A stretch of DNA of 64,000 nucleotides from Alteromonas sp. KUL49 (GTDB lineage Bacteria > Pseudomonadota > Gammaproteobacteria > Enterobacterales > Alteromonadaceae): assembly GCF_006538345.1 (NCBI RefSeq), contig NZ_BJKL01000002.1, positions 310,001 to 374,000 on the forward strand, in the 5' to 3' direction. Both the position numbers and the translations under genes were made by a program. Below are positions 27,784-37,591 of the stretch, piece by piece; position 1 is the first letter of the stretch, and every line of letters starts with the position of its first letter. The notes beneath the pieces are model-generated. The model was given only the letters and a program-made list of their open reading frames with translations, was not told the DNA's origin and did not search any database.

Positions 27784-27889
27784 GAGGGAAGGTAAGGGGC
27801 TTTTTACCGCACGCCGCAAGCACATCCGTGTGGGCTCGGCTTCGGCATCCCTGCCTCAGACGGCTGTAAAAAGCCCCTTACCTTCCCTC
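27784..27889 (+). repeat. Conserved-core, variable-arm palindromic element, copy 3
   Basis: Bases 27784-27807 are perfectly complementary to 27866-27889 (24 bp). The inner TTTTTAC/GTAAAAA is common to all copies; the outer 17 bp are unlike copies 1 and 2 in sequence but similarly purine-rich on the 5' side. The 58-nt core (27808-27865) differs from copy 1 at 4 positions; both hairpin stems (CACA/TGTG and GGCA/TGCC) are kept and two of the changes fall in their loops (TCCG, TCCC). It begins 40 nt after the MFS stop, the same distance as copy 1 from its gene, and the next gene is convergent. Confidence 0.92.
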
Positions 27890-27950
27890 TAGTGCGTTAT
27901 CAACCTTCTTACACTTACTGACAGATGTCACACCATGTCAAACGGACCTT

Positions 27951-28910
27951 TTAAGACTTGGCCGCACGACTCATCATTGCCATTACTTCTCGGTTGTAAG
28001 CAATGCGATTGTCAATTATCTCGTCTTTTGGGCGAATACCCAGCTTGATACCCAGGATATCAACATTTCCAGCCGCAACAATACACTTGTGTATTTCGGC
28101 TTCGGTCATCAATGAGTGTTCAGCGCCTATTTCAGAATTTTCTGATGCTGCAGCAGGCATATGTGTATCAGCCCATACCCCATAAGGACATTCAGTTGCT
28201 GACACACCAGAAAACATTAGTCCTGACAGTAAACCTGCTGTTTTTGCTTGGTTGATATGTTCTATTACACCGTCTACTGAACGAGTTTCGATAGCCGAGC
28301 GTCCCCAGTTGATTACGATACCGATATTGCTATTACACTTTGCATTTACGGTCTTCACGGCATTAACTTCATCTTCTAATGACAAAAAGCCTTTCGCAGG
28401 TGTTTGCCCTTCTACCAAGGTGTCGCAGTGTTCAATAACAATGCTAGTGCCTTGCCAATCCCAACCAAGAATAGTCTCAAGGGTAGCTGTCAGAGCCTCT
28501 GCAGAGGAGCTCGCTTTGCTTTGATTCGGCGCCGTTTGAATTTCAATTGCCTTGACCGCGTTGCGACCGCAGTGATTATTCAATTTAACAACCGCATCAC
28601 GTGCTCGCGCCAAAAACTCAATCGCTAACTGACGCCCTTCTTCATCACCTGAGGCAATACCAAAGTTAGGGTTCTTACCGATAGCTCCCATAGTACCGGG
28701 CACACAAGTCAGCACATAGTTCCATGATGAGTCTATGTTTGCTAAAAACCAATCATCATCATGGGCGTGTAAAGACTCACCTAAAAATGGATGTTCTAGT
28801 CCGGCCATGTTAGGCAAGCGTTTTAGCTGTTCATAAAAAGAGGATTCGAGTTCTGGGTTCCATCCAGAAGTGCATGGAGATGAAGCATAAGCTCCAACAT
28901 AAAATGACAT
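27951..28910 (-). CDS. DUF4862 family protein
   Basis: A 319-residue protein beginning MSFYVGAYASSPCTSGWNP, which I recognise as DUF4862, a family of unknown function often found beside hexuronate genes. The pattern of strands ending in acidic or histidine residues (AIEIQTAPNQ, GTSIVIEHCDTL, GIVINWGRSAIE, LLSGLMFSGV) suggests a TIM-barrel related to sugar isomerase/epimerase folds; that is inference. ATG 28910 has AAGGAAT upstream and matches the family N-terminus; an ORF start at 28994 is not supported. It lies 170 nt downstream of uxuA on the same strand, which supports a role in uronate metabolism. Confidence 0.8.
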   Translation of the reverse strand: MSFYVGAYASSPCTSGWNPELESSFYEQLKRLPNMAGLEHPFLGESLHAHDDDWFLANIDSSWNYVLTCVPGTMGAIGKNPNFGIASGDEEGRQLAIEFLARARDAVVKLNNHCGRNAVKAIEIQTAPNQSKASSSAEALTATLETILGWDWQGTSIVIEHCDTLVEGQTPAKGFLSLEDEVNAVKTVNAKCNSNIGIVINWGRSAIETRSVDGVIEHINQAKTAGLLSGLMFSGVSATECPYGVWADTHMPAAASENSEIGAEHSLMTEAEIHKCIVAAGNVDILGIKLGIRPKDEIIDNRIAYNREVMAMMSRAAKS

Positions 28911-29079
28911 ATGCGGTAATTCCTTGATTGTAGGGTTTTCATTGATCTTAGCTGCCCTGACCATGGCTTGAGACCCACGTAGAGCGGAAAACAAGATTGA
29001 AAGTCAACGCTCTCAATCTTGCGTTTCGAAGTGTATAGCTTTACCCATAGATTACCAATATAAGCGAGGGCGAGTCGAC

Positions 29080-30249
29080 CTACTTATTTTTAAACATAGA
29101 TGACACCGCGTGAATAACTCCCCTCAACTCCGCGAGTCCTTTCATTCTTCCCATGTAACCGTATCCGGGCTTAACGCTTTTGTCATCTAACTCATCCTCA
29201 AGTAAGTGACCATGGTCAGGTCGCATTGGGATTTTGATATTGTTTTCAGCCTCTGCGTTCAACAATGCTTCAACCAACCCTACCATATCATTGTCGCCAT
29301 CAAGATGGTCCGACTCATAAAATGATCCATCCTCCTCTCTAGTCACGTTTCTCAAGTGCACAAAGTACACCCGCGAATGAAACTCGTTAACCATACTGAC
29401 CAGGTCGTTGTCTCCACGCGCACCATAAGAGCCAGCACACATGGTTAACCCATTTGCTGGGGATGGATATGCGGCAAGGATCCTACGCGCATCCTCAGCA
29501 GTCGACACCACACGAGGTAAGCCAAACAAAGAAAATGGCGGATCGTCTGGGTGAATACAAAGCTTCGCACCGTATTTTTCCGCGGTGGGAACAACGTCTT
29601 TCAAGAAGGCAAAAAGATTTGCTCTAAAGCCCTCTGTCCCCAGTTGGATGAAGTCGTCTATTGCTTTTTTGATGGTTTCTCGCGTGTATGAACCCTCGCC
29701 ACCGGGTAGTCCAGCGATAATGTTTTTTTCGAGGGTTGCTTCGGTGTCTGCATCGAGTGATTCGTAAAACGCCTCTGCTTTTGTCAATATCGCATCAGAG
29801 TAGCAATCGCGCGCTCCTTCTCGCTTCAACACATAAATGTCATAGGCAGCGAAATCCGTCATTTCAAATCGCAACGCGTGACTATTGTTGGGTAAGCGAT
29901 ACATGAGATTAGTACGCGTCCAATCAACCACTGGCATAAAGTTGTAGCAAATCGTGGTAACGCCACATTCCGCCGCATTTTGAATCGACATTTTGTAGTT
30001 TTCGATAAGGGTTTGATAATTCCCTGTACGAGTCTTGATGTTGTTATGGACTGGGATACTCTCGATAACTTCCCACGTGAGTCCAGCCCCTTCAATCATC
30101 TTTTTATGTGCGAGTATTTCCTCCTTTTCCCACAGCGCCCCCGTGGGAACATGATGGAGCGACGTAACAATTCCCGTTGCCCCAGCTTGCTTTATTTTCG
30201 TCAGCGTTATTGAATCACTTGGTCCGAACCAGCGCCACGTTTCAATCAC
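29080..30249 (-). CDS. uxuA: Mannonate dehydratase
   Basis: Catalyses D-mannonate to 2-keto-3-deoxy-D-gluconate in glucuronate catabolism. The 389-residue length and N-terminus (IETWRWFGPSDSITLTKIKQ) are typical. Other conserved blocks are GATGIVTSLHHVPTG, WEVIESIPVHNNIK, CYNFMPVVDWTRT, LCIHPDDPPFSLFGLPR, VYFVHLRNV and MRPDHGHLL, which hold metal-binding His and Cys/Asp positions of the family. The start is GTG with GAGGAT 5-6 nt upstream. It follows the TBDR gene by 42 nt and is probably co-transcribed with it, which couples outer-membrane uptake to the pathway. kduK/kdgK and uxaC are not in the window. Confidence 0.96.
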   Translation of the reverse strand: MIETWRWFGPSDSITLTKIKQAGATGIVTSLHHVPTGALWEKEEILAHKKMIEGAGLTWEVIESIPVHNNIKTRTGNYQTLIENYKMSIQNAAECGVTTICYNFMPVVDWTRTNLMYRLPNNSHALRFEMTDFAAYDIYVLKREGARDCYSDAILTKAEAFYESLDADTEATLEKNIIAGLPGGEGSYTRETIKKAIDDFIQLGTEGFRANLFAFLKDVVPTAEKYGAKLCIHPDDPPFSLFGLPRVVSTAEDARRILAAYPSPANGLTMCAGSYGARGDNDLVSMVNEFHSRVYFVHLRNVTREEDGSFYESDHLDGDNDMVGLVEALLNAEAENNIKIPMRPDHGHLLEDELDDKSVKPGYGYMGRMKGLAELRGVIHAVSSMFKNK

Positions 30250-30291
30250 AGCATATCCTCATGTCAGTAAATAAGTTGCGTTGATTCAGCA

Positions 30292-33186
30292 TTACATTCT
30301 ATATCTAAGGCCGACGAAGAAGCGTCTTCCTGAATATTCAATGCGATTGTATGCCTCATCCACAACACGCTGTTCCACATAAGGTTCATTGGTCAGATTG
30401 AGCACCTGAACTCTGGCAGTAAGATTTTTGGAGATATCGTAAGCAACATCCAAATCCAACGACGACTGGTCAACAACATAGCGATTGGTTTGTCCCAAGT
30501 TTGCGCCAAACGGTTTGAGATACTCAGAGCGATAGCGGTATTGCATACGCGCAGATACGTCACCTTTCTCCCAGTACAGCTGAGCTGAGGCAGTGTCTTG
30601 TGACAAACCTGGCACATTACCCGGTTCAATCAGAGGCAAAACGCTATCTGATATACTGCTACCAGCTTCGGGTGTCTCAAAATCGGAATCAGCATAGTTG
30701 TAATTTAAAACCATGCCCAAGCCATCGAAAGGTTCTGGCAGACTCACGAACCTATGTTGAAGTGTAAGTTCCAATCCTTTAATGCTTGATGAATCATCAA
30801 TAATGGTGGGGCGACCAGAGACTTCCACCGCGTAAGACTGGCCATCAACAATCACAGATTCAATATCACTTTCAGGGACGATTCGAGCGTTGAACTTTTT
30901 GTAGTATAGTGCCGCTGATAGCAGGGTATCCTGACTTGCAAAATAGCTCACACTTACATCCAAGTTGTCTGATTCCAATGCTTCTAAGAATGGATTACCT
31001 CGCGCTCGCACGTTGTCTTGCAGAGCTTCTTCAATGGTTTGAAATTCGTCTGATTCAGAAGCACCCGAGATTTCCCTTGCAGCACCATAGAACCACATAT
31101 CTGGGCGAGAAATCGCACCATATGCTGCCACTCTCAACTGCACATCATCGGTCAACCCAAAGTTTACGTTAATGCTCGGTAGCACATTCGAATAGTCATT
31201 CTCAAGAACGTTTGTCTCTGGGTCGGCGTTTTCGTTAAAAACGATAAAACCCTCTGGGGTAGTGGTCACTGAATATGAGTTGCGTGTGCCTAATGACGTT
31301 ATATCAGTTGAGACATGGCGAATACCAACGTTACCGTCTACGGTCACGTCTCCCCACTCTGTTGAGAAGAAAGCCATCGCATACAAGGACGTAATATCTT
31401 CTGACAAGTTCACGTCACCCGAAGATGGCTGACTGGGGTCAAGGGAAACGTCGTTATCTCCCACAAGGATATTGTAGGCACAGCGGGTGTTATAAAACGC
31501 CCACTGAGTTACCGGAGACTGAGCATCATCACCATAATCAGACTGTGGCCAGCTTGATGAGCAAGATTGGTCAACAGACGCCAATACGGCGTCTCGGTCA
31601 CCTGATGCCGTACTAACGGTTTTGCGGTCTTCTTGGAAGTTATCGTGTTCTCGCTGCGAGATATGAACACCGGCTTGAACATAAGTAAATACGTCGCCAT
31701 CGAGCGCGTAATCAAAATCTAGCCGATAGGCGGTAATTTCATCACTAATATCAAAACGATAGTTGCGCGCTTCACTATTGGCGTCAAAGAAGCTCAAGTC
31801 TTGAATTTGACTGCGCCAATCAACCGACGAACCTTGAGGATCATCAAAATCACTGTACACATTTGCTATGTTGGGGAATGTCTCACTGCCACGGTTTACC
31901 CAATCATAGTAAAAACGGTCACTTCTAAAGCGCGTATAGTTTCGCGTTTGCCAGCGCTCGGTGCCTGAAAAAGAAGCATCAAACTCAACACCCAGCTCAT
32001 CGGTCAATTGCCAATCCACATTCAGACCAACACCTCTGTAGTCTTCATCTCTTTCTCGGTATTCACCATAGGAACTTATTCGTGAATTACCCGTGTATGA
32101 CAGCAGCGCACCTTCACTATTGGTGGTCCAATTTGAAATACGGCGACGACCATCATCAAAGTAAAGGTCGTGACGATCTTCGTAATAGAAACGGCTAGAA
32201 AACTGGCCGTCTAGGTTGATATCAATATCACTGTTTGGCTGATACTGAACTGCGAAAATAACACCATCCCGCTTCTCTTCAGATTCCATTTGTCGGTAAT
32301 AAAACAGATTGGGAATAAAGTAGTAGTCACCCGCTTCAGCCGATCCGCCGTTAGCTGCAGCATTTCCATCACTAAAGCTACAGTTACTTCCACCATCGAG
32401 GCCGTAATCAGAGTTGCAATTTCTCAATGTAGAACTGGTGTTATAGCTTTCTTCAGGGGTAGACACATCAGTACCCGCGTAACCAATGGCAAAGCCAAAT
32501 TTGCTGCCGTCATCAAATTCAAAACTGTTGGTGTACGACACAGAGGGTCGATATCCCATGCCATTTTCGTCGTCTAACTTGGCGTGATAAGGATTGTAAT
32601 TGAGGCGAACTTCGGCTTGAAAACGCTCTTTGCCATAATCAATGGGCTTAATAGTTTTAAGGTCTATGGTCCCAGCTACACCGCCTTCAAGAAGGTCTGC
32701 TTTTTGTGCCTTATAAACCACAACACCGTTAACCAGCTCTGAGGGAAACTGAGAAAACGCGACGCTTCGATTGCCGCTACCCGATGAAATGGCTCGACCA
32801 TTTACTGTTGAAAGGCCTAAGAAAGGCCCCAAACCACGAATAGATATTTCACTGGCGTTGCCTTTGAATCGGTCACCCGCCACACCGGTGATCCTCTCCA
32901 GTGTCTCTGCTACAGACAGGTCAGGCAAGGCGCCAATATCTGCAGAGGAAAGCGCATCCACAATGGTCGCCGCATTACGTTTTTCTGCAATAGCATTGCG
33001 ATACGCCTCTGCTACACCGCGTACCTCTATGATTTCAACAGTCTCCGATTCATCGGTTTCACTCTCTTGCGCGAAAGCCGGCAGCGTTGATACAGCCAAA
33101 ATCGTGTTGACAGCCACGGCGACAATTGAACCTCTAAATTTGCGCCGACGCATGGCTGAATGGTGAGTTGCGAGTGTGGTTTGCAT
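30292..33186 (-). CDS. TonB-dependent receptor of the glucuronate cluster
   Basis: A 964-residue outer-membrane receptor. The N-terminus is a long signal (MRRRKFRGSIVAVAVNTILA ending PAFAQ). The plug begins with EIIEVRGVAEAYRNAIAEKR and includes AATIVDALSSADIGALPDLS, the standard proteobacterial carbohydrate-type receptor pattern, then GLGPFLGLSTVNGRAIS. The C-terminus is aromatic/hydrophobic (VGLRYRM). ATG 33186 has AAGGAAAAGG upstream and beats the in-frame ATG six codons earlier. Being first in the leftward uxuA operon, it likely imports glucuronate-containing oligosaccharides (inference from context). Four cysteines in an extracellular-looking loop (about residues 245-270, 545-575) may form disulfides. 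Confidence 0.93.
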   Translation of the reverse strand: MQTTLATHHSAMRRRKFRGSIVAVAVNTILAVSTLPAFAQESETDESETVEIIEVRGVAEAYRNAIAEKRNAATIVDALSSADIGALPDLSVAETLERITGVAGDRFKGNASEISIRGLGPFLGLSTVNGRAISSGSGNRSVAFSQFPSELVNGVVVYKAQKADLLEGGVAGTIDLKTIKPIDYGKERFQAEVRLNYNPYHAKLDDENGMGYRPSVSYTNSFEFDDGSKFGFAIGYAGTDVSTPEESYNTSSTLRNCNSDYGLDGGSNCSFSDGNAAANGGSAEAGDYYFIPNLFYYRQMESEEKRDGVIFAVQYQPNSDIDINLDGQFSSRFYYEDRHDLYFDDGRRRISNWTTNSEGALLSYTGNSRISSYGEYRERDEDYRGVGLNVDWQLTDELGVEFDASFSGTERWQTRNYTRFRSDRFYYDWVNRGSETFPNIANVYSDFDDPQGSSVDWRSQIQDLSFFDANSEARNYRFDISDEITAYRLDFDYALDGDVFTYVQAGVHISQREHDNFQEDRKTVSTASGDRDAVLASVDQSCSSSWPQSDYGDDAQSPVTQWAFYNTRCAYNILVGDNDVSLDPSQPSSGDVNLSEDITSLYAMAFFSTEWGDVTVDGNVGIRHVSTDITSLGTRNSYSVTTTPEGFIVFNENADPETNVLENDYSNVLPSINVNFGLTDDVQLRVAAYGAISRPDMWFYGAAREISGASESDEFQTIEEALQDNVRARGNPFLEALESDNLDVSVSYFASQDTLLSAALYYKKFNARIVPESDIESVIVDGQSYAVEVSGRPTIIDDSSSIKGLELTLQHRFVSLPEPFDGLGMVLNYNYADSDFETPEAGSSISDSVLPLIEPGNVPGLSQDTASAQLYWEKGDVSARMQYRYRSEYLKPFGANLGQTNRYVVDQSSLDLDVAYDISKNLTARVQVLNLTNEPYVEQRVVDEAYNRIEYSGRRFFVGLRYRM

Positions 33187-33526
33187 ACCTTTTCCTTGTC
33201 CCAATACGTTGTTGTGTTTTACATCTCCTTTACATAACTACTCTCAACCAAACATACTGTCAAGCGGTAAGGCCAATTATTGTGAATTAAATTTTTCTTT
33301 GATTAATTTGTCAATCAGGGTAATTATAAAAATCACATTAATAACAATAAATTACTATGTATCAGTACTATTTCATGCAAATCAGGATGTAATAGTATTG
33401 TAAAAAATTCTTGATCAGATGCGTTCAGGGGTTCATTATCGAACAATATTGGTCATGCCACATTACTATTTTATGGCTCCATATGACCTAATTTGAATTA
33501 TTTAGAGTTTTGTATAAGGGTTGGTA
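33187..33526. promoter_or_regulatory. Divergent control region of the glucuronate cluster
   Basis: This 340-nt AT-rich gap separates the leftward TBDR-uxuA genes from the rightward GH2-uxuB genes and must hold both promoters. TTGGTCATGCC (33449-33459, plus strand) and TTGGCCTTACC (33276-33266, minus strand) agree at 8 of 11 positions and each lies on its gene's side in the sense direction. The first also approaches a GntR-type hexuronate operator (TTGGTnnACCAA) imperfectly. TACTAT/ATAGTA forms an inverted repeat near 33367-33397. No coding sequence is convincing here. No regulator gene for the cluster is in the window. Confidence 0.4.
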
Positions 33527-35940
33527 ATGCTAAAGCAATGGTTAGTGCTTTTACTGTGTTTCGTCGGTGTTGTTTTAACAGCTCAGGCACAACAGCAAAC
33601 AATTAACATCAACCAAGATTGGTACTACTGGGAGAACAATACAAAGTCTTATCAACTCGCGTTGGAAAACTCATCATGGCAATCAATAACACTACCTCAT
33701 ACGTGGAATGCCACTGATACCGTTGATACGGTTCCCGGTTACCGACGCAGTGCTAGCTGGTACAAACGAATAATTCCGGCCGAAGCTGTAAACCCAGAAG
33801 GGTTAACCCAACTTTATTTTGAAGGTGCAAACTTTGAAACTGAGGTTTACCTCAACGGGCAACGAGTCGGTGAGCATACTGGTGGTTACATCGGCTTCAC
33901 GTTTGATATCACACCATTCTTGAATAGCACCGACAACAATGAATTATTGGTTCGCGTATCTAACAGATTTAATCCTAATTTGATCCCCTCTCAAAAAGCA
34001 GACTTCTTCCTGTTTGGAGGAATCACTCGAGACGTATGGATAAAACACGTACCAACAACCCATATCACTCAAACCCATGTAGCCACTCCGTCAGTATCCA
34101 AAAATCAAGCTCAAACACAGATATCTATAGAGCTAACGTCAGCACAGAATCAACAAGCTAATATCTCTATTTATCTTGAGTCGCCATCAGGCGAACCGGT
34201 GAGCGTTGAGCAAAAAAATGTTGACCTCGTCACAGGCAATAACTCCTTAACTGTAGACCTTCCCACACTGCAAGATCCTCAACTATGGTCTCCTGACTCT
34301 CCTTCGCTCTATACAGTCACTGTCAGACTTTCAACGGCGCTAGGAAGCATGCATACCGATAGTCACAGCATCGGCTATCGTTGGTTTGAAATGAAACCTC
34401 ATCAAGGGTTCTTCCTTAATGGGGAACGTCTGCTTATCCGTGGCACGCATCGCCATGAGGAACACGCAGGCTTGGGCGCAGCGCTACCTAACGCTCAGCA
34501 CCGAAAAGATATGGAAATGATAAAGCAAATGGGGGCTAACTTTGTCCGCTTGGGTCATTACCCGCAAGATCCTGAAGTATACCAAGCAGCTAACGAACTT
34601 GGTTTGCTCATTTGGGATGAGCTCCCCTGGTGTCGCGGTGGAAAAGGCGGCAAGGAATGGGAAGCAAACACAGAATACATGCTCACTTCGATGATCAATC
34701 AAAACATGAATCACCCGAGCGTTATTTTTGGTCACTGGGTAACGAAATGTACTGGGAGGAAGACTTTGTTGGAGGTGGTGCTGATGATGTGATAAACCCC
34801 TACCTGACCAAGCTCAACGGCATGGTAAAAGCCATGGACCCCTACCGGTTAACTACACTAAGAAAGTACTATCCGGGCTGGGACATTGTGGATGCCTTTT
34901 CGCCAAGTATTTGGGCAGGCTGGTATGGCGGCGCTTATAACCAGTATCAAGCGGCATTAGAACATGCCATGGAAAAGTATCCTGCATTTTTGCATATGGA
35001 ATATGGCGGCTCTAGTCACGTAGGCCGACACACTGAGACGCCTGTCAGTGCCGATGGATTGCAAGACGCTCAAGTATCTGTAGCGGAGGCAGTTAATCAA
35101 GCAGTCGTGAAAAGTGTGGCAAAAGACTCTGATTGGAACGAAAGCTACATCGTCGATCTATTTGACTGGCATTTAAATGTCTCTGAATCCCTACCTAACT
35201 TTGCCGGTAATGCCCAATGGGCCTTCAAAGACTTTGGTACGCCATTACGTCCAGAAAACCCCATACCCTATATCAATATGAAAGGGCTTGTGGACCGTAA
35301 TGGCAACCCAAAAGATGCCTACTATGTGTTTGCTAGTTACTGGAGCACTGACCCTATGTGTTGGATCGAATCCCACACATGGACACACCGAAGTGGCCCA
35401 AAAGAAGGGCGAGACGTCACAGTTTATTGCAACACCAGCGAGGCCGAGCTTTTCCTCAATGGTGATTCTCTCGGGCGTAAGACAAAACAACCCAATGTGG
35501 TTCCAGCTGGTGGTTTAGTATGGAAAGTCCCCTTTGTGGAGGGTGATAATCAGCTGCATGTCAATGGATTAAACGACGACCATATTGTAGCTAGTGACAC
35601 ACTTGCCGTTAATTATCTTATTGGAAATAATGGAGATTTTGATCATATCCGCTTAACAATTTCAACTGTGGATAAGGATAAATACATGATTCACGCGGAA
35701 GCTAGAGATGCCAGTGGGAATCGAGTACTCGACTATGCAGAACGCGCCTACTTTTTCAATATTGGTGACAACGGACAACTCGTTGAAAACCATGGAACCC
35801 CTACACAAAGCAGCACAATAGAAATGGCGAACGGTTACGCCGCCATCGAGTTCGAACTCGGTGATTACCCTAGTACCATCGAATTTAGAACGCAAAATAT
35901 AAAAGGCGTTTATGTTGAGGTTCCGGGAAAGCAAGAGTAG
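33527..35940 (+). pseudogene. GH2 family glycosidase (beta-glucuronidase/galactosidase-like), frameshifted
   Basis: A secreted retaining glycosidase. The signal peptide ends AQAQ; a GH2 sugar-binding domain (about 25-185), an Ig-like domain and a TIM barrel follow (GFFLNGERLLIRGTHRHEEH, LGLLIWDELPW). The second frame carries the acid/base motif WSLGNEMYW and a nucleophile candidate in LHMEYGGSSH, then a DUF4982-like domain (ESHTWTH, EAELFLNGDSLGRKT). The frames would join as VIFWSLGNE if the T run at 34725-34729 had six bases instead of five. As written, the product ends before either catalytic glutamate. ATG 33527 has AAGGG 6 nt upstream. Context with uxuA/uxuB favours beta-glucuronidase. 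Confidence 0.85.
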
Positions 35941-35963
35941 CCCATAGTGGTTAGATAAGTGTT

Positions 35964-37439
35964 GTGAGTTTAGAACTAGAAAGAGGAATAGCTGTGTCTT
36001 TAGGACGTCTAACTCGGGGTGATGAATCAGCCCCTAATGTCGGTATTGTTCACTTGGGTGTGGGTGCTTTCCATAGAGGTCATCAAGCATGGTATACGCA
36101 CAAGGCGATGAAACACAGTGACGGCGACTGGGGGATCCTCGGTGTAAGCTTGCGCTCAGGCAAGGTTGCAGAGCAGCTCAATCCACAGGGTGGTGCTTAT
36201 ACACTCGTAGAACAAGATGAGAGAAACATATCCACTGAGCTAGTTACTTCATTAACACAAGTGCTGGTAGCGCCAAATAATCCGCAAGACGTGCTCGATG
36301 CACTGGCCGATGCGTCGGTTAAGATTGTCAGCCTGACTATCACAGAAAAAGGTTACTGCCATCAGCCTTCTGATGGTCAGTTGAACTTTGATAGCCCTGA
36401 AATTCAATACGATCTTGCGCACCCAGATGCTCCAGTGACCGCGATTGGTTTCTTAGTGTATGCAATGCAATCACGCATTGCTAAAGGTATTCCCGCATTT
36501 TCCGTACTGAGTTGTGACAATCTAAGAGCGAATGGACTTCTACTACAAAATCTTATTCTGGCTTTTGCAGAGAGAATCTCGCCCCTTTTAGCAGAGCAAA
36601 TACAGTCCCAGTATACTTTCCCCTGCTGCATGGTCGACCGAATAGTGCCCAGCATAGACGAAACTAAACGTCAGGCCTTCTGCCAAGTACTTGATGTGGA
36701 CGACCAGGCAATTGTGGTCACTGAGCCATTCCATCAATGGGTTATTGAAGATATGTTTGTTCAAGGTAGACCGGCGTGGGAAAAGGTAGGTGCGCTCATG
36801 GTCTCTAGCGTACACAACTACGAGTCAATGAAGTTACAATTGCTCAATGGCAGCCACTCAGCGATTGCCTACATAGGCAAGTTAAGCGGCTTTGATACAG
36901 TCAGTGCAGCGGTGCAACACCCACCTTTCAGACGGTATCTTCATGAACTCATGTTAACTGAACTCTTACCGAGTTTAATCATTCCGCCAGAGATCAACGT
37001 CTATCATTACTGTGAGCAATTACTTCATCGATTTTCCAACACACGCTTAGTCCACGAAACTCAACAAATAGCGATGGATGGTACGCAGAAACTTCCGCAG
37101 CGTTGGATGAAGCCCCTTACCTACCAGCTAAACCATGGGCTGTGTGCCGAACGTCTGTACTTTGCGATTGCTAATTGGATCCAATTCTCTTCTGGAAAAG
37201 GTTTAAATGGCGAACCAATGAAAGTACAAGACCCCATCGCAGAGGATCTTTCACTATGCTTCAACAGCGATGTAAAGCTATGGGTGGAATCCATACTCGC
37301 CCTACCTAACTTATTTGATGAAGCCGTCGCTTCAGACGCTTTAGTCGTAGAATCAATTACCCACTGGTTAACTAGACTTCAGTACGTTGATAGCCCCATG
37401 GCGTTACTCAGTGAGGTGATTGCCAAGTCCGAGAAATAA
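35964..37439 (+). CDS. uxuB: Mannitol dehydrogenase family protein, probable D-fructuronate reductase
   Basis: A polyol-type long-chain dehydrogenase. The nucleotide-binding start is VGIVHLGVGAFHRGHQAWYT (about 21-40), and the catalytic-core lysine region MKLQLLNGSHSAIAYIGKL is near 290. Length (491) matches UxuB and MtlK/UxaB relatives. I choose UxuB because it sits 23 nt after the GH2 gene and opposite uxuA; UxuB reduces fructuronate to mannonate, the substrate of UxuA. A mannitol or tagaturonate role is less likely from context. The start is a GTG at 35964 without a strong Shine-Dalgarno, so translation may be coupled to the upstream gene. Confidence 0.85.
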   Translation: MSLELERGIAVSLGRLTRGDESAPNVGIVHLGVGAFHRGHQAWYTHKAMKHSDGDWGILGVSLRSGKVAEQLNPQGGAYTLVEQDERNISTELVTSLTQVLVAPNNPQDVLDALADASVKIVSLTITEKGYCHQPSDGQLNFDSPEIQYDLAHPDAPVTAIGFLVYAMQSRIAKGIPAFSVLSCDNLRANGLLLQNLILAFAERISPLLAEQIQSQYTFPCCMVDRIVPSIDETKRQAFCQVLDVDDQAIVVTEPFHQWVIEDMFVQGRPAWEKVGALMVSSVHNYESMKLQLLNGSHSAIAYIGKLSGFDTVSAAVQHPPFRRYLHELMLTELLPSLIIPPEINVYHYCEQLLHRFSNTRLVHETQQIAMDGTQKLPQRWMKPLTYQLNHGLCAERLYFAIANWIQFSSGKGLNGEPMKVQDPIAEDLSLCFNSDVKLWVESILALPNLFDEAVASDALVVESITHWLTRLQYVDSPMALLSEVIAKSEK

Positions 37440-37591
37440 AAATAATGAATGTAATGCTATTTATCCCAATATATGCGCATTTTCATACGTTTGATTAGTT
37501 GAAGGATGTTTAACCCTTAGTTACTCTTACATTAAAGTAATGTTCTATCAGTAGTAATCTCGCGACTTATAGTATTTGCGCTGGGGTATAA

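Noticed and set aside
33367..33397. TACTAT/ATAGTA inverted repeat as an operator
   Set aside because: Half-sites are short and AT-rich with wide spacing; noted only in the intergenic entry.
34630..35940. Second independent glycosidase gene starting at 34630
   Set aside because: Residues before WSLGNE are out-of-frame translation of the first gene; the two parts form one frameshifted GH2 gene.
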